Shown: piece after piece, positions 45,121 through 56,026 of the stretch
Layout: each line of letters opens with the position of its first letter
Numbering within the stretch: the first letter of the stretch is position 1
NCBI RefSeq assembly: GCF_001263395.1
Contig: NZ_CP011786.1
Location: 1,674,001 to 1,738,000, forward strand
Length of the DNA stretch: 64,000 nucleotides
Source: Bifidobacterium actinocoloniiforme DSM 22766
GTDB lineage: Bacteria; Actinomycetota; Actinomycetes; Actinomycetales; Bifidobacteriaceae
Direction of reading: 5' to 3'
The notes under the pieces: generated by a model
What the model was told of the DNA's origin: nothing
The model's input: the letters and a program-made list of their open reading frames with translations, nothing else
Databases searched by the model: none
Program-made: the position numbers and the translations under genes

Positions 45121-45951
45121 ATGGCTATCCGCACATACAAGCCGACGACCGCGGGCCGTCGCAACGCTTCGGTTTCGGACTTCTCCGAGATCACGCGCTC
45201 CAAGCCCGAGAAGTCGCTGCTGCGCAAGAAGAACAAGACTGGCGGCCGCAATTCGTACGGCCGTATCACCAGCCGTCACCGGGGTGGCGGTCACAAGCGC
45301 CAGTACCGCCTGATCGACTTCCGTCGTTGGGACAAGGACGGCGTGCCAGCCAAGGTTGCCGAAATCGAGTACGACCCCAACCGGTCCGCTCGCATCGCCC
45401 TCCTGCACTTCGCGGACGGCGAGAAGCGCTACATCGTGGCGCCTGAAGGCATCAAGCAGGGTGACGCGATTGAGACAGGCCCCCAGGCCGATATCAAGCC
45501 TGGCAACAACCTGCCCCTGGCGAACATCCCCACCGGTACCATCGTGCACGCGATTGAGCTCCGCCCCCTCGGCGGCGCAAAGATCGCCCGCTCGGCCGGC
45601 GCTGGCGTCCAGTTGGTCGCCAAGGATGGTGCTTACGCCCAGCTGCGTATGCCCTCCGGCGAGATTCGCAACGTGGACGCGCGCTGCCGCGCCACGGTCG
45701 GTGAGGTCGGTAATTCGGAGCACGCCAACGTGCAGCTCGGCAAGGCCGGGCGCGCCCGCTGGCTGGGCCGCAGGCCGATCACCCGAGGCGAGTCCATGAA
45801 CCCGGTCGACCACCCGCATGGCGGTCGTACGCGCGGTGGCAAGCCGCCGGTGTCTCCGTGGGGCAAGGGCGAAGTTCGCACGCGCCGTCCGAAGAAGGCT
45901 TCGAACAAGATGATCGTGCGCCGTCGGCCCAATGGCAAGAACCGCAAGTAA
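45121..45951 (+). CDS. rplB: 50S ribosomal protein L2
   Basis: 276-residue uL2, needed for subunit joining and peptide transfer. N-terminal [18 protein letters not shown]-type stretch, [20 protein letters not shown], and the C-terminal [20 protein letters not shown] carrying the critical His. Standard length. Confidence 0.98.
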   Translation: MAIRTYKPTTAGRRNASVSDFSEITRSKPEKSLLRKKNKTGGRNSYGRITSRHRGGGHKRQYRLIDFRRWDKDGVPAKVAEIEYDPNRSARIALLHFADGEKRYIVAPEGIKQGDAIETGPQADIKPGNNLPLANIPTGTIVHAIELRPLGGAKIARSAGAGVQLVAKDGAYAQLRMPSGEIRNVDARCRATVGEVGNSEHANVQLGKAGRARWLGRRPITRGESMNPVDHPHGGRTRGGKPPVSPWGKGEVRTRRPKKASNKMIVRRRPNGKNRK

Positions 45952-45966
45952 GGGAGTGTCGGAAAG

Positions 45967-46245
45967 ATGACTCGTAGCATCAAGAAGGGGCCATTCGTCG
46001 ACGCCCACTTGCAGAAGAAAGTCGACGCGCAGAATGAGAAGGGCACGCATGAGGTCATCAAGACCTGGTCGCGCCGTTCGATGATCACCCCCGACTTCAT
46101 CGGTCACACGTTCGCCGTGCACGATGGTCGCAAGCATGTCCCGGTTTTCGTGACTGAGGCCATGGTGGGCCACAAGCTCGGGGAGTTCGCCCCCACGCGC
46201 ACCTTCAAGGGGCACGTGAAGGATGACAAGAAAGCACGCCGCTGA
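45967..46245 (+). CDS. rpsS: 30S ribosomal protein S19
   Basis: 92-residue uS19 of the 30S head. [40 protein letters not shown] and [16 protein letters not shown] are the family marks. Follows rplB by 15 bases. Confidence 0.98.
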   Translation: MTRSIKKGPFVDAHLQKKVDAQNEKGTHEVIKTWSRRSMITPDFIGHTFAVHDGRKHVPVFVTEAMVGHKLGEFAPTRTFKGHVKDDKKARR

Positions 46246-46265
46246 GGCGGAGGAAGAGCATAGAC

Positions 46266-46625
46266 ATGGAAGCTAAAGCAATTGCCCGTCACGTCCGCGT
46301 GACGCCGCGCAAGGCTCGCCGCGTCGTCAACCTCATCCGAGGCAAGCGTGCGAGTGAAGCCGTCACGATTTTGAAGTTCGCGCCCCAGGACGCGGCCGTC
46401 CCGGTCCGTAAGGTTCTGGAGTCCGCGATCGCCAACGCGCGTGTCAAGGCGGACCGGGCCAACGAGCCCTTCCGCGAGAACGAGCTGGTTGTCCGCGAGA
46501 CTTACGTGGATGAGGGCGTGACCATGAAGCGGTTCCGTCCCCGTGCACAGGGGCGCGCGGCTCGCATCAACAAGCGCACCAGCCATATCACGGTTGTCGT
46601 GGCCGACAAGGAAGGAGCCCGATAA
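46266..46625 (+). CDS. rplV: 50S ribosomal protein L22
   Basis: 119-residue uL22 with the long tunnel-lining beta hairpin. [17 protein letters not shown] and [20 protein letters not shown] (macrolide-contact loop) seen. Overlaps rpsC start by one base (TAATG). Confidence 0.98.
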   Translation: MEAKAIARHVRVTPRKARRVVNLIRGKRASEAVTILKFAPQDAAVPVRKVLESAIANARVKADRANEPFRENELVVRETYVDEGVTMKRFRPRAQGRAARINKRTSHITVVVADKEGAR

Positions 46626-47476
46626 TGGGGCAGAAGATCAACCCGTTTGGCTACCGGCTCGGCATTACCGAAGAGCACCGCAGCAAGTGGTTCTCCGACT
46701 CTCACAAGCCGGGGGAGCGCTACAGCGACTTCGTGCTTGAGGACGACAAGATCCGCAAGGAGATGAACAAGGATCTGGAGCGCGCAGGCGTCTCCAAGAT
46801 CATCATCGAGCGCACGCGCGACCGCGTCCGCGTCGACATCCACACCGCCCGGCCGGGCATCGTCATCGGCCGCCGTGGCGCGGAGGCCGAGCGCGTGCGC
46901 GCCAAGCTGGAGAAGATTACCGGCAAGCAGGTTCAGCTGAACATCTTCGAGGTCAAGAACGCCGCGATCGACGCGCAGCTGGTTGCTCAGGGCATCGCCG
47001 AGCAGCTGACCAACCGAGTCACCTTCCGCCGCGCCATGCGCAAGGCGGAGCAGGACGCCATGCGCGCGGGGGCCAAGGGCATCAGGATCAAGCTCTCCGG
47101 TCGCCTGGGAGGCGCCGAGATGAGCCGTTCCGAGTTCTACCGCGAGGGCCGTGTGCCCCTGCAGACTCTGCGCGCTCTGATTGACTATGGCTTCTTCGAG
47201 GCCCGCACCACCTACGGCCGCATCGGCGTCAAGGTGTGGATCTACAAGGGCGATATGACCGAGCGTGAGTTCGACGAGCAGCAGGCCCAGCAGGGCAACC
47301 GCGGCCGTCGCGGTTCCGACCGCCGTCCGCGCCGTGGTGGCAGCACCCGCCCCTCCGAGGGTCGGGCCCGCCAGCATCAGGCCGCCGAGCACGAGAACAG
47401 CGGCATCGCCACGCCTCCCGCCCAGGTCGCGCAGACCGAGGCTGAGGCGCCGGTCGCCACGGAAGCAAAGGAGTGA
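46625..47476 (+). CDS. rpsC: 30S ribosomal protein S3
   Basis: 283-residue uS3 with KH domain ([20 protein letters not shown]) at the mRNA entry. The last ~60 residues form an Arg/Gly-rich then Ala/Glu-rich extension ([14 protein letters not shown]), longer than in most bacteria but frequent in actinobacteria. ATG 46625 shares a base with the rplV stop. Confidence 0.97.
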   Translation: MGQKINPFGYRLGITEEHRSKWFSDSHKPGERYSDFVLEDDKIRKEMNKDLERAGVSKIIIERTRDRVRVDIHTARPGIVIGRRGAEAERVRAKLEKITGKQVQLNIFEVKNAAIDAQLVAQGIAEQLTNRVTFRRAMRKAEQDAMRAGAKGIRIKLSGRLGGAEMSRSEFYREGRVPLQTLRALIDYGFFEARTTYGRIGVKVWIYKGDMTEREFDEQQAQQGNRGRRGSDRRPRRGGSTRPSEGRARQHQAAEHENSGIATPPAQVAQTEAEAPVATEAKE

Positions 47477-47479
47477 GCT

Positions 47480-47899
47480 GTGCTTATCCCAAAGAGGGTT
47501 AACTACCGCAAGCAGCATCGTCCCTCCCGTAGGGGCATGTCCAAGGGCGGCAACGAGATTGCCTTCGGCGATTTCGGTATCCAGGCATTGGCTCCGACCT
47601 ACCTGACCAACCGCCAGATCGAGGCCGCTCGTATCGCCATGACCCGCTACATCAAGCGTGGCGGTCGTGTGTGGATCACGGTCTTCCCTGATCGCCCGCT
47701 GACCAAGCACGCCCTCGGTTCCCGAATGGGTTCCGGTAAGGGAGCGCCTGAGTACTGGGTGGCGAACGTCCATCCTGGGCGCGTCTTGTTCGAGATCGGT
47801 GGCGTGAGTGAAGACGTCGCCCGTGAGGCCCTGCGCCGCGCGATCGACAAGCTCCCCATGAAGTGCAGGATTATCGCGCGCGAAGGCGGTGACATCTGA
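47480..47899 (+). CDS. rplP: 50S ribosomal protein L16
   Basis: 139-residue uL16 next to the A-site. [40 protein letters not shown] and [20 protein letters not shown] seen; R82 hydroxylation not predictable. GTG start; the stop overlaps the rpmC ATG (TGATG). Confidence 0.98.
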   Translation: MLIPKRVNYRKQHRPSRRGMSKGGNEIAFGDFGIQALAPTYLTNRQIEAARIAMTRYIKRGGRVWITVFPDRPLTKHALGSRMGSGKGAPEYWVANVHPGRVLFEIGGVSEDVAREALRRAIDKLPMKCRIIAREGGDI

Positions 47900-48168
47900 T
47901 GACAGTCGGAACGGCCGAATACTCAATCAAGAACCTGACCGAGAAGACCGATGCGGAGATTGAGGACTTCCTCAAGAAGTCCAAGGAGGAGCTCTTCAAC
48001 CTGCGCTTCCAGTCCGCCACCGGCCAGCTGGACAACACCTCCCGCCTCAAGGCAGTCAAGCACGACATCGCCAGGATGTACACAGTCCTGCGTGAGCGCG
48101 AGCTCGGCATCAGCCAGGCGCCGGCGGACGGTGCTGACAGCAGCAAGAGCGAAGCTGAGGAGAAGTAA
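47899..48168 (+). CDS. rpmC: 50S ribosomal protein L29
   Basis: 89-residue uL29 near the tunnel exit. [20 protein letters not shown] and [19 protein letters not shown] are conserved. It has ~10 extra residues at the N-terminus and an acidic/Ser tail beyond the usual ~65-residue core. Confidence 0.96.
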   Translation: MTVGTAEYSIKNLTEKTDAEIEDFLKKSKEELFNLRFQSATGQLDNTSRLKAVKHDIARMYTVLRERELGISQAPADGADSSKSEAEEK

Positions 48169-48170
48169 GC

Positions 48171-48437
48171 ATGGCTGACAAGCAGGAGCGCAACTTCCGC
48201 AAGGTTCGTCGCGGCTACGTCGTGTCCGACGGGATGGACAAGACCATCACGGTCTCGATCGAGCAGCGCTCGACCCACCCCCTGTACGGCAAGGTCGTCC
48301 GCTCGAACCGCAAGGTCAAGGCCCACGATGAGATGAATGAGGCCCATGTGGGCGATTTCGTCTCGATCATGGAGACCCGGCCCCTGAGCAAGACCAAGCG
48401 TTGGCGGCTGCAAGAGATCGTGGAGCGCGCCAAGTAA
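48171..48437 (+). CDS. rpsQ: 30S ribosomal protein S17
   Basis: 88-residue uS17. [20 protein letters not shown] and [20 protein letters not shown] are typical. Last gene of the S10 block; a layered hairpin separates it from rplN. Confidence 0.98.
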   Translation: MADKQERNFRKVRRGYVVSDGMDKTITVSIEQRSTHPLYGKVVRSNRKVKAHDEMNEAHVGDFVSIMETRPLSKTKRWRLQEIVERAK

Positions 48438-48451
48438 CAAGTTCGGCAAGG

Positions 48452-48496
48452 CTCCGCTTGTCACCGTCCCCTCACCGGGGTATGGTGCTTGCGGAG
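48452..48496 (+). promoter_or_regulatory. Layered hairpin at the S10/spc operon junction
   Basis: Nested stems CTCCGC / GCGGAG (48452-48457, 48491-48496), CACC / GGTG and CCCC / GGGG fold the whole rpsQ-rplN gap into one 45-base structure with no T-tail. It could be a ribosomal-protein binding site, a processing site or a weak stop. Confidence 0.5.
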
Positions 48497-48520
48497 AACC
48501 AGCGCGGCTAAGGAGAATCA

Positions 48521-48889
48521 ATGATTCAGCAGGAATCGCGGCTTCGCGTCGCTGACAACACGGGTGCTAAGGAGATTCTAGCCATCCGCGTGCTCGGCGG
48601 GTCGAAGCGACGCTATGCCGGCATCGGCGATGTGATCGTCGCCTCCGTAAAGGACGCCATCCCCGGCGGGTCGGTCAAGAAGGGCGAGGTCGTCAAGGCC
48701 GTTGTCGTCCGCACCAAGAAGGAGCACCGTCGTCCCGACGGCTCCTACATCAAGTTCGACGAGAACGCCGCAGTCATTCTTGGCAACGGGAACGAGCCCC
48801 GCGGCACTCGTATCTTCGGACCGGTCGGTCGTGAGCTGCGCGACAGGCGCTTCATGAAGATCGTGTCCCTCGCACCGGAGGTGATCTGA
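48521..48889 (+). CDS. rplN: 50S ribosomal protein L14
   Basis: 122-residue uL14 at the subunit interface. [20 protein letters not shown] and [20 protein letters not shown] match the family. TAAGGAGA lies 6 bases before the ATG. Opens the spc operon. Confidence 0.98.
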   Translation: MIQQESRLRVADNTGAKEILAIRVLGGSKRRYAGIGDVIVASVKDAIPGGSVKKGEVVKAVVVRTKKEHRRPDGSYIKFDENAAVILGNGNEPRGTRIFGPVGRELRDRRFMKIVSLAPEVI

Positions 48890-48890
48890 G

Positions 48891-49226
48891 ATGGTAGCCA
48901 AGATCAAGACCGGCGACCAGGTCAAGGTCATCCGCGGCAAGGATCGCGGCAAGGAGGGCAAGGTCACCAAGATTCTGCCCAAGGACCGTCTGATCGTCGA
49001 AGGCGTGCAAATCGTCAAGAAGCACATGAAGGCCACCCAGCAGGGCCAGCAGTCCGGCATTGTGCCGGTCGAGGCGCCGATTCACCGTTCCAACGTGATG
49101 GTGATCGACCCCGAGACCAAGCAGCCGACTCGAGTGGGCGTGGTGGTCAAGGAGGAGGCTCGTGACGGCCGCATCAAGCGCGTCCGTACTCGCGTCGCCA
49201 AGAAGTCAGGCAAGGAGCTGTCATGA
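48891..49226 (+). CDS. rplX: 50S ribosomal protein L24
   Basis: 111-residue uL24, assembly initiator with a KOW motif ([20 protein letters not shown]). Overlaps rplE by 4 bases (ATGA). Confidence 0.98.
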   Translation: MVAKIKTGDQVKVIRGKDRGKEGKVTKILPKDRLIVEGVQIVKKHMKATQQGQQSGIVPVEAPIHRSNVMVIDPETKQPTRVGVVVKEEARDGRIKRVRTRVAKKSGKELS

Positions 49227-49795
49227 GCGATACAACCGTTGAAGCACCGGCAGTCCCTCGTTTGAAGCAGAAGTACACCGAGCAGATCGTGCCCGAGCTG
49301 GTCAAGCAGTTCAAGTTCGCGAACCCCATGCAGGTGCCGAAGATCGAAAAGGTCGTCGTCTCCATGGGCGTGGGTGCCGCCGCTCGTGACTCCAAGCTGA
49401 TTGAGGGCGCCATCAAGGATCTCTCCGCGATCACCGGCCAAAAGCCCAAGGTGACCAAGGCCAAGAAGTCCGTGGCCCAGTTCCACCTGCGTGAAGGCCA
49501 GGCCATCGGCGCTTACGTCACCCTGCGTGGCGAGCGCATGTGGGAGTTCCTGGATCGCCTGCTGACCGTCGCCCTGCCCCGTATCCGCGATTTCCGCGGT
49601 ATCTCGGGCAAGCAGTTCGATGGCCAGGGCAACTACAACTTCGGCCTGACCGAGCAGTCCGTCTTCCATGAGATTGACCCTGATCAGATCGACCATCAGC
49701 GTGGCATGGACATCACTGTGGTGACCACCACCAAGAACGATGAGGAGGCCAGCGTGTTGTTGAAGCAGCTCGGTTTCCCCTTCAAGGAGAACTGA
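49223..49795 (+). CDS. rplE: 50S ribosomal protein L5
   Basis: 190-residue uL5 that carries 5S rRNA and forms bridge B1b. [34 protein letters not shown] and [12 protein letters not shown]-like stretch ([19 protein letters not shown]) seen. Short N-terminal extension of about 10 residues. Confidence 0.98.
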   Translation: MSDTTVEAPAVPRLKQKYTEQIVPELVKQFKFANPMQVPKIEKVVVSMGVGAAARDSKLIEGAIKDLSAITGQKPKVTKAKKSVAQFHLREGQAIGAYVTLRGERMWEFLDRLLTVALPRIRDFRGISGKQFDGQGNYNFGLTEQSVFHEIDPDQIDHQRGMDITVVTTTKNDEEASVLLKQLGFPFKEN

Positions 49796-49796
49796 T

Positions 49797-49982
49797 ATGG
49801 CAAAAACCGCTCTGAGGAACAAGGCGGCGCGCAAGCCTAAGTTCAAGGTGCGTGCTTACACACGCTGCCAGGTCTGCGGTCGTCCTCATTCCGTGTATCG
49901 TAAGTTCGGCCTGTGCCGCATCTGCCTTCGCAACAAGGCTCATGCAGGCGAGCTGCCTGGTGTTACGAAGTCAAGTTGGTAA
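49797..49982 (+). CDS. rpsZ: 30S ribosomal protein S14, zinc type
   Basis: 61-residue uS14 of the zinc-binding (type Z) form: CQVC and CRIC pairs in [20 protein letters not shown] and [16 protein letters not shown]. No second, zinc-free S14 gene is seen in the window. Confidence 0.98.
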   Translation: MAKTALRNKAARKPKFKVRAYTRCQVCGRPHSVYRKFGLCRICLRNKAHAGELPGVTKSSW

Positions 49983-50002
49983 AGATCGACGCTGAAGGTC
50001 CG

Positions 50003-50031
50003 CGGCCCGGGCAGGCAACTGCCGGGCGGCG
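50003..50031 (+). promoter_or_regulatory. GC-rich hairpin upstream of rpsH
   Basis: CCCGG-(G)-CAG pairs with CTG-CCGGG around 50006-50026 with flanking GC pairs, inside the 80-base gap before the S8 gene. S8 represses the spc operon in other bacteria through an mRNA helix, so this is a candidate site; no consensus core was matched. Confidence 0.35.
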
Positions 50032-50062
50032 GAAACCACCGCGAGGAAGGGCATAAGCCCAC

Positions 50063-50461
50063 ATGACAATGACAGATCCTATCGCAGACATGCTGACTCG
50101 TCTGCGCAATGCGAGCGCGGCCAAGCATGAGACCGTGGACATGCCGTATTCAAAGTTCAAGGCGGCCATCGCGCAGATTCTCAAGCGCGAAGGTTACATC
50201 GCCGACTTTGAGGCCAAGGAGGCCCGCGTGGGCCGGACCTTGCAGATCACGCTCAAGTACGGCCCCCACGGCGAGCGGAGCATCGAAGGCATCAAGCGGG
50301 TGTCCAAGCCCGGCCTGCGGCGCTACGCCAAGTCGGACTCCCTGCCTATGCCTCTCGGAGGCCTGGGTGTGGCCATCATTTCGACGAGCTCGGGGCTGAT
50401 GACGCAAAAGGAATGCCTCGACCGGGGCATCGGCGGCGAAATCGTCGCCTACGTGTGGTGA
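50063..50461 (+). CDS. rpsH: 30S ribosomal protein S8
   Basis: 132-residue uS8. [40 protein letters not shown] and the C-terminal [13 protein letters not shown]...GEIVAYVW are conserved. ATG 50063 is used with GAGGAAGGG upstream; ATG 50069 is possible. Confidence 0.97.
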   Translation: MTMTDPIADMLTRLRNASAAKHETVDMPYSKFKAAIAQILKREGYIADFEAKEARVGRTLQITLKYGPHGERSIEGIKRVSKPGLRRYAKSDSLPMPLGGLGVAIISTSSGLMTQKECLDRGIGGEIVAYVW

Positions 50462-50477
50462 GAGAGGAGAGCTGAAC

Positions 50478-51017
50478 ATGGCATCGCATATTGGTAAGCT
50501 CCCCGTCACCATTCCGGCTGGCGTGGAAGTATCGTTCCAGGGGCGCGACTTCTCGGCCAAGGGGCCGAAGGGGTCGGACTCCTTCACTCTACCTGCGGGC
50601 ATCAGTGGCAAGGTGGACGGCTCTGAAATCATCCTTGATCCGATGAACGACGAGCGCTCCACCAGGGCCAACCACGGCCTGTCCCGTTCGATCATCGCTT
50701 CGATCGTAGAAGGCGTCTCCAAGGGCTTCGAGAAGCACCTGCTGATCGTCGGCACCGGCTACCGCGCGGTCGCCAAGGGCAAGGGCCTTGAGCTCTCCCT
50801 GGGCTACTCGCACACGGTGACGGTCGACGCGCCCGAAGGCATCACCTTCGAGCTGCCCAACGCCAACGAGATCATCGTGCGTGGCATCAACAAGCAGCGG
50901 GTTGGCCAAGCAGCGGCCAACATCCGCAAGCTGCGCGCCCCTGAGCCTTACAAGGGCAAGGGTATCAAGTACGCGGATGAGCACATCCTACGCAAGGCAG
51001 GAAAGGCTGGTAAGTGA
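50478..51017 (+). CDS. rplF: 50S ribosomal protein L6
   Basis: 179-residue uL6. [20 protein letters not shown] at the start and [20 protein letters not shown] near the end are diagnostic. GAGAGGAGAG lies 6 bases upstream. Confidence 0.98.
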   Translation: MASHIGKLPVTIPAGVEVSFQGRDFSAKGPKGSDSFTLPAGISGKVDGSEIILDPMNDERSTRANHGLSRSIIASIVEGVSKGFEKHLLIVGTGYRAVAKGKGLELSLGYSHTVTVDAPEGITFELPNANEIIVRGINKQRVGQAAANIRKLRAPEPYKGKGIKYADEHILRKAGKAGK

Positions 51018-51018
51018 T

Positions 51019-51390
51019 ATGAGCGTCGCAATTCGCGGAAAAGGCAAGAAGGTTGCCCGTCTGCGCCGTCACTCCCGCCTGCGCAAGCGCATCCAGGGCA
51101 CAGCCGAGCGTCCCCGCCTGGTGGTTACCCGTTCCAACCGCAACATGGTCGCCCAGATTGTGGACGACACCCGGGGCGTCACCCTGGTCAGCGCTTCCAC
51201 GCTGGCTGGCGACTTCCCCAAGGTCGAGGGCGACAAGGTCGCTGCCGCCCATAAGGTCGGAGAGCTGATTGCCCAGAAGGCCAAGGATGCGGGCATTACC
51301 GCCGTGGTCTTTGACCGCGGGGGCAACAAGTATCATGGTCGCGTCGCAGCCGTTGCGGAAGGCGCCCGTGAGGGAGGTTTGGCACTGTGA
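51019..51390 (+). CDS. rplR: 50S ribosomal protein L18
   Basis: 123-residue uL18 binding 5S r[23 protein letters not shown] and [20 protein letters not shown] seen. ATG 51019 is one base after the rplF stop; the frame runs open upstream inside rplF but that part is not L18. Confidence 0.97.
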   Translation: MSVAIRGKGKKVARLRRHSRLRKRIQGTAERPRLVVTRSNRNMVAQIVDDTRGVTLVSASTLAGDFPKVEGDKVAAAHKVGELIAQKAKDAGITAVVFDRGGNKYHGRVAAVAEGAREGGLAL

Positions 51391-52163
51391 GCGATAACGA
51401 GACGACGAAGGAGACCCAAGTGGCTGGAGAGGCGCAAACCGCGCAGGCCACCCGCTCGGGTGAGACTGGAGCCAGGGATGGCGGCGAGGATCGTCGAGGC
51501 CGCCGTGGCGGTTCCCGTGGCGATGGCCGCAGGGGCGATGGTCGGCGTGACGGACGCCGTGGCCGCCGTGGCCGCGACGACCGCAACGACGACATGCTCG
51601 ACAAGGTCGTAACGATCAACCGTGTGTCCAAGGTCCACAAGGGCGGCCGTACCTTCAGCTTCGCTGCCCTGGTGGTCGTGGGCGACGGCAAGGGCACGGT
51701 CGGCGTGGGCTACGGCAAGTCCCGCGAGGTACCGGCGGCAATCGCCAAGGGCCAGCTGGACGCCAAGAAGCACATGTTCACCGTCCCGCGCATTCGCGGC
51801 ACAATCACCCACCCGGTGATTGGCCACGATGCAGCCGGCACGGTCCTCCTGCGGCCTGCGGCCCCCGGCACCGGCGTTATCGCCGGTGGCCCGGTTCGCG
51901 CCGTCATGGAGTGCGCTGGCATCACCGACATCCTGACCAAGTCCATGGGGTCGGCCACCGCTGTCAACATGGTCCGCGCCACTGTGGCTGGTCTGAAGTC
52001 CTTGGAGGAGCCCGAGGAGATCGCGGCCCGTCGTGGCCTGACCTTGGAAGAGGTCGCTCCCGACTCCCTGCTGAAGGCCCGTGCAGCCGGCATCGCCGAG
52101 GCTCGCAAGGCCCGTGAGGAAGCTAAGGCCAAGGCCGCTTCCGACCAGAAGGACGGTGAGTGA
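51387..52163 (+). CDS. rpsE: 30S ribosomal protein S5
   Basis: 258-residue uS5, accuracy and mRNA-unwinding protein. The core ([59 protein letters not shown]) is preceded by a ~65-residue disordered extension with repeats of GDGRR/RGRRG, well beyond the ~165-residue E. coli protein. GTG start overlaps rplR; the stop overlaps rpmD. Confidence 0.97.
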   Translation: MSDNETTKETQVAGEAQTAQATRSGETGARDGGEDRRGRRGGSRGDGRRGDGRRDGRRGRRGRDDRNDDMLDKVVTINRVSKVHKGGRTFSFAALVVVGDGKGTVGVGYGKSREVPAAIAKGQLDAKKHMFTVPRIRGTITHPVIGHDAAGTVLLRPAAPGTGVIAGGPVRAVMECAGITDILTKSMGSATAVNMVRATVAGLKSLEEPEEIAARRGLTLEEVAPDSLLKARAAGIAEARKAREEAKAKAASDQKDGE

Positions 52164-52348
52164 TGAGCAAGCAGATTAAGGTTACCCTGGTCAAGGGTTT
52201 CGCCAACCAGACCGAGCGTCAGAAGGTGAATGCGCGCTCCCTGGGCCTGCACAAGATCGGTCAGAGCGTCGTCCTCGACGACACACCGGTCTACCGCGGC
52301 ATGATCGACAAGGTTCGCCACCTGGTCACTGTTGAGGAGGCAGACTGA
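52163..52348 (+). CDS. rpmD: 50S ribosomal protein L30
   Basis: 61-residue uL30. [40 protein letters not shown] seen. ATG 52163 overlaps the rpsE stop (TGATG). Confidence 0.98.
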   Translation: MSKQIKVTLVKGFANQTERQKVNARSLGLHKIGQSVVLDDTPVYRGMIDKVRHLVTVEEAD

Positions 52349-52350
52349 TT

Positions 52351-52827
52351 ATGGCTAGCAATAACTCCGAACAGACCGAGCAGCCGACGATTCTGCGCAT
52401 GCACGATTTGCACCCGGCGCCCGGCGCCAAGCGCGATCGCATCCGCGTGGGACGTGGTGAAGGCTCCAAGGGTAAGACCTCCGGCCGTGGCATGAAGGGC
52501 ACGAAGGCGCGTTACCAGGTGCGTCCTGGTTTCGAAGGCGGCCAGCTGCCGCTCTACATGCGCCTGCCCAAGCTGCGCGGCTTCAAGAGCCCGTTCAAGA
52601 AGCAGTTCCAGGTGGTCAACCTGGGTCGGCTTTCCGAGCTCTTCCCCCAGGGTGGCGAGATTGACGCCAAGACCCTGGCTGAACATGGCGCCGTCCGCGC
52701 TGGGCAGCCAGTCAAGGTGCTCGGCGACGGCGAGGCCAAAGCGGCCTTCGTCCTGAAAGGCGTGAAGGTTTCCGCCTCCGCCAAGACCAAGGTAGAAGCC
52801 GCGGGAGGTTCGGTCTCAGAAGACTGA
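52351..52827 (+). CDS. rplO: 50S ribosomal protein L15
   Basis: 158-residue uL15. LHPAPGAKRDRIRVGRGEGS, GRGMKGTKARYQVRPGFEGG and the C-terminal KVSASAKTKVEAAGG seen. ~10 residues longer at the N-terminus than E. coli. A terminator follows, so the spc transcript ends here before secY. Confidence 0.98.
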   Translation: MASNNSEQTEQPTILRMHDLHPAPGAKRDRIRVGRGEGSKGKTSGRGMKGTKARYQVRPGFEGGQLPLYMRLPKLRGFKSPFKKQFQVVNLGRLSELFPQGGEIDAKTLAEHGAVRAGQPVKVLGDGEAKAAFVLKGVKVSASAKTKVEAAGGSVSED

Positions 52828-52862
52828 ACCGATCGGGGCGGCTTTGGGAATGCGGCCTGATG

Positions 52863-52900
52863 ATCGGCTCCCACCGCAACAGCGGGCGGGAGCCGATTTC
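52863..52900 (+). terminator. Terminator between rplO and secY
   Basis: Perfect 10-bp stem ATCGGCTCCC / GGGAGCCGAT (52863-52872, 52888-52897), then TTCGTAT. A -10 box TATGAT (52935-52940) follows, so secY likely has its own promoter. Confidence 0.82.
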
Positions 52901-53000
52901 GTATAGGGACGCAAGTATTGACCTGCCCATCGTCTATGATGAGGCGGGAAGTTGTCGGCGCGGCTAGGGGTGGCCGAGGCGCTTATAGGGAGGAATCCAG

Positions 53001-54329
<1,329 letters not shown>

Positions 54330-54358
54330 GCCCCTGGGTACCTCCACATGCTGTGCAT

Positions 54359-54402
54359 TGATCCGGTCGCGGCGAGCTCGCCAGGCCGGATCATCATTTT
54401 TT
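54359..54402 (+). terminator. Terminator between secY and adk
   Basis: Stem TGATCCGG / CCGGATCA with an inner perfect palindrome GGCGAGCTCGCC (54371-54382), followed by TCATTTTTTAT. Confidence 0.92.
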
Positions 54403-54448
54403 ATAAGCTGTAGACCAATCACACCGACTGACGAGAAAAGGATGAAAG

Positions 54449-55024
54449 ATGGCTCAACGACTGCTAATCATGGGACCCCAGGGAGTAGGCAAAGGCACGC
54501 AGGCCGCCCTGCTGAGCGAGCATTACGGCATTCCCGCGATTTCCACTGGCGACATCTTCCGCTATAACCTGAAGAACGGCACCGAGCTGGGTAAGCAGGC
54601 CCAGTCGTACATGAACAAGGGCGAACTGGTGCCCGACCAACTCACTAACGCGGTCGTGGAGGACCGCCTGGGCATGGATGACGTCAAGGGCGGTTGGATC
54701 CTGGATGGGTACCCGCGTTCCGCCCCCCAGGTGGAGGCCTTGGACGCCATGTTGGAGCACCTGGACACGCCTTTGAGCGCTGTAGTGGCCTTGGACGCCG
54801 ACCGAGATGTGCTGATGGCGAGGATGCAGAAGCGGGCTCAGATCGAAGGACGGGCCGACGACACCCCTGAGGCCATCGCCAAGCGTTTGGATGTATACGC
54901 CAAGGAGACCGAACCCCTGCTCCAGACCTACGCTGATCGCGGCCTGCTGATTAAGGTCAATGGCGTGGGTGAAATCAACGACATCAGCGCTTCAATCATC
55001 GCCGATCTGGATGCCCGTTCCTGA
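54449..55024 (+). CDS. adk: Adenylate kinase
   Basis: 191-residue enzyme that balances ATP, ADP and AMP. P-loop GPQGVGKGTQA (usual GPPGAGKGTQ), STGDIFRYNLKNGTELG (AMP site), GWILDGYPRSAPQVEAL and the short LID KRAQIEGRADDTPEAI, so it is the short bacterial form without zinc. AAAAGGA lies 6 bases before the ATG. In most bacteria it is cotranscribed with secY; here a terminator lies between. Confidence 0.97.
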   Translation: MAQRLLIMGPQGVGKGTQAALLSEHYGIPAISTGDIFRYNLKNGTELGKQAQSYMNKGELVPDQLTNAVVEDRLGMDDVKGGWILDGYPRSAPQVEALDAMLEHLDTPLSAVVALDADRDVLMARMQKRAQIEGRADDTPEAIAKRLDVYAKETEPLLQTYADRGLLIKVNGVGEINDISASIIADLDARS

Positions 55025-55042
55025 TCTCGGTGCAAATGGCGA

Positions 55043-55083
55043 GAATGGCCGGTCGAATCGAACCACGATTCAACCGGCCATTC
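55043..55083 (+). terminator. adk terminator
   Basis: Stem GAATGGCCGGT-GAATC / GATTC-ACCGGCCATTC (55043-55059, 55067-55083) with one mismatch, 7-base loop. Confidence 0.88.
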
Positions 55084-55133
55084 AGTTGATACGGCCAGCG
55101 GTCGGACTGCGGACCGCGTAATGCTCTTGATCA

Positions 55134-55241
55134 TTATGATGACCGCGCTTCAGCGAGGACGGCGGCAATCGCGATTGGAAAGCCCCAGAGGCCGTCGCCG
55201 GGGTTCGTCATGGTCGGCACGTTCATATGGGTGCCTTTGCA
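55134..55241 (-). pseudogene. Possible remnant of a CorA-like magnesium transporter C-terminus
   Basis: On the minus strand a short frame reads KGTHMNVPTMTNPGDG then LWGFPIAIAAVLA before a stop. The G-x-x-MN-VP...WGF pattern resembles the GMN/GTN loop and last membrane segment of CorA-family proteins. No upstream CorA sequence or start is present. Low certainty: the match is short and judged by eye. Confidence 0.3.
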
Positions 55242-55506
55242 TGGTCGTGGTAACGGCCTTGCCGGTGGGGCAGGGGCAGTGAAGATAGCGGAATAGCGGA
55301 GAAGAGCCGAGAGTTAGGCGAGTATGCGAGCAAAAGTTGAGTTTGCTTGACTCAAGTATTTTGCTGTCGGTTAAAAACGGGCATAGTCCAGACCGAGGCC
55401 GGTTGTATTGAGTGAACGGCGAGGGACCTCCCCCCGGGTAGTCATTCGGGGCCTGGCCGCATCCGCCGAAGATATGAACTTACTGCATTGCTTATAAGGA
55501 GTGTGC
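55242..55506 (+). promoter_or_regulatory. hsp20 upstream region
   Basis: Holds no gene. Key content is the HAIR operator described separately; TTGACT (55348-55353) and TTAAAA (55371-55376), 17 bp apart, are a weak promoter candidate giving a ~125-base leader. Confidence 0.45.
55336..55356. promoter_or_regulatory. HAIR element (HspR operator)
   Basis: GTTGAGT-N7-ACTCAAG matches the HspR consensus CTTGAGT-N7-ACTCAAG at 13 of 14 positions. HspR is the actinobacterial heat-shock repressor acting with DnaK. Confidence 0.9.
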
Positions 55507-55968
55507 ATGATGACAATGCTTCCGGCGTTGATGAACAATTCGATTTTCAGCGATTTCTTTGACGATCCCTTCTTCAATAACTGGCGTGACAGCCGTCGGT
55601 CCGACGGTTCGGCCCAGATGACCCCCTCCGCCCTGATGAACACGGACGTGCGGGAGAAGGACGGCAACTATGAGCTGGACATTGACCTGCCCGGCTTCAC
55701 CAAGGACGACGTGGCCCTGCGTCTGGAGGATGGCTACCTGATCGTCTCCGCCCAAAAGAAGGGCGAGCAGGGCTCCAAGGACGACGAGGGTAAGTGGATT
55801 CGTCGTGAGCGTTACACCGGCGCCTGCTCCCGTAGCTTCTATGTCGGTGAGGGCCTTAAGGAGGACGACATCCGCGCCAGGTTCTCCGACGGCACTTTGC
55901 ATGTGTCCGTGCCCAAGGAGTCGGTGCGGCCGGTGGAGACCAAGAAGACGATCTCGATCGAAGACTGA
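55507..55968 (+). CDS. hsp20: Small heat-shock protein, Hsp20 / alpha-crystallin family
   Basis: 153-residue ATP-independent holdase. The alpha-crystallin domain (about 45-140) has TDVREKDGNYELDIDLPGFT, the L-x-x-G-x-L motif as RLEDGYLIVSAQ, and the C-terminal I-x-I-type ISIED. ATG 55507 is used with TAAGGAGT just before; ATG 55510 is equivalent. Controlled by HspR through the HAIR box 150 bases upstream. It interrupts the usual adk-infA linkage of the ribosomal protein region. Confidence 0.94.
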   Translation: MMTMLPALMNNSIFSDFFDDPFFNNWRDSRRSDGSAQMTPSALMNTDVREKDGNYELDIDLPGFTKDDVALRLEDGYLIVSAQKKGEQGSKDDEGKWIRRERYTGACSRSFYVGEGLKEDDIRARFSDGTLHVSVPKESVRPVETKKTISIED

Positions 55969-55990
55969 TTTCGCGTGAGCTTTGACGGTT

Positions 55991-56026
55991 GGGCCGTCGA
56001 CGGGTCTGATACCCCGCCGACGGCCC
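55991..56026 (+). terminator. hsp20 terminator
   Basis: Stem GGGCCGTCG / CGACGGCCC (55991-55999, 56018-56026) with an inner CGGG / CCCG pair, then TTTC. Confidence 0.9.

Noticed and set aside
55084-55335. A full coding gene in the adk-hsp20 gap
   Set aside because: Only a ~30-residue CorA-like piece is readable; no start, ribosome site or longer frame.
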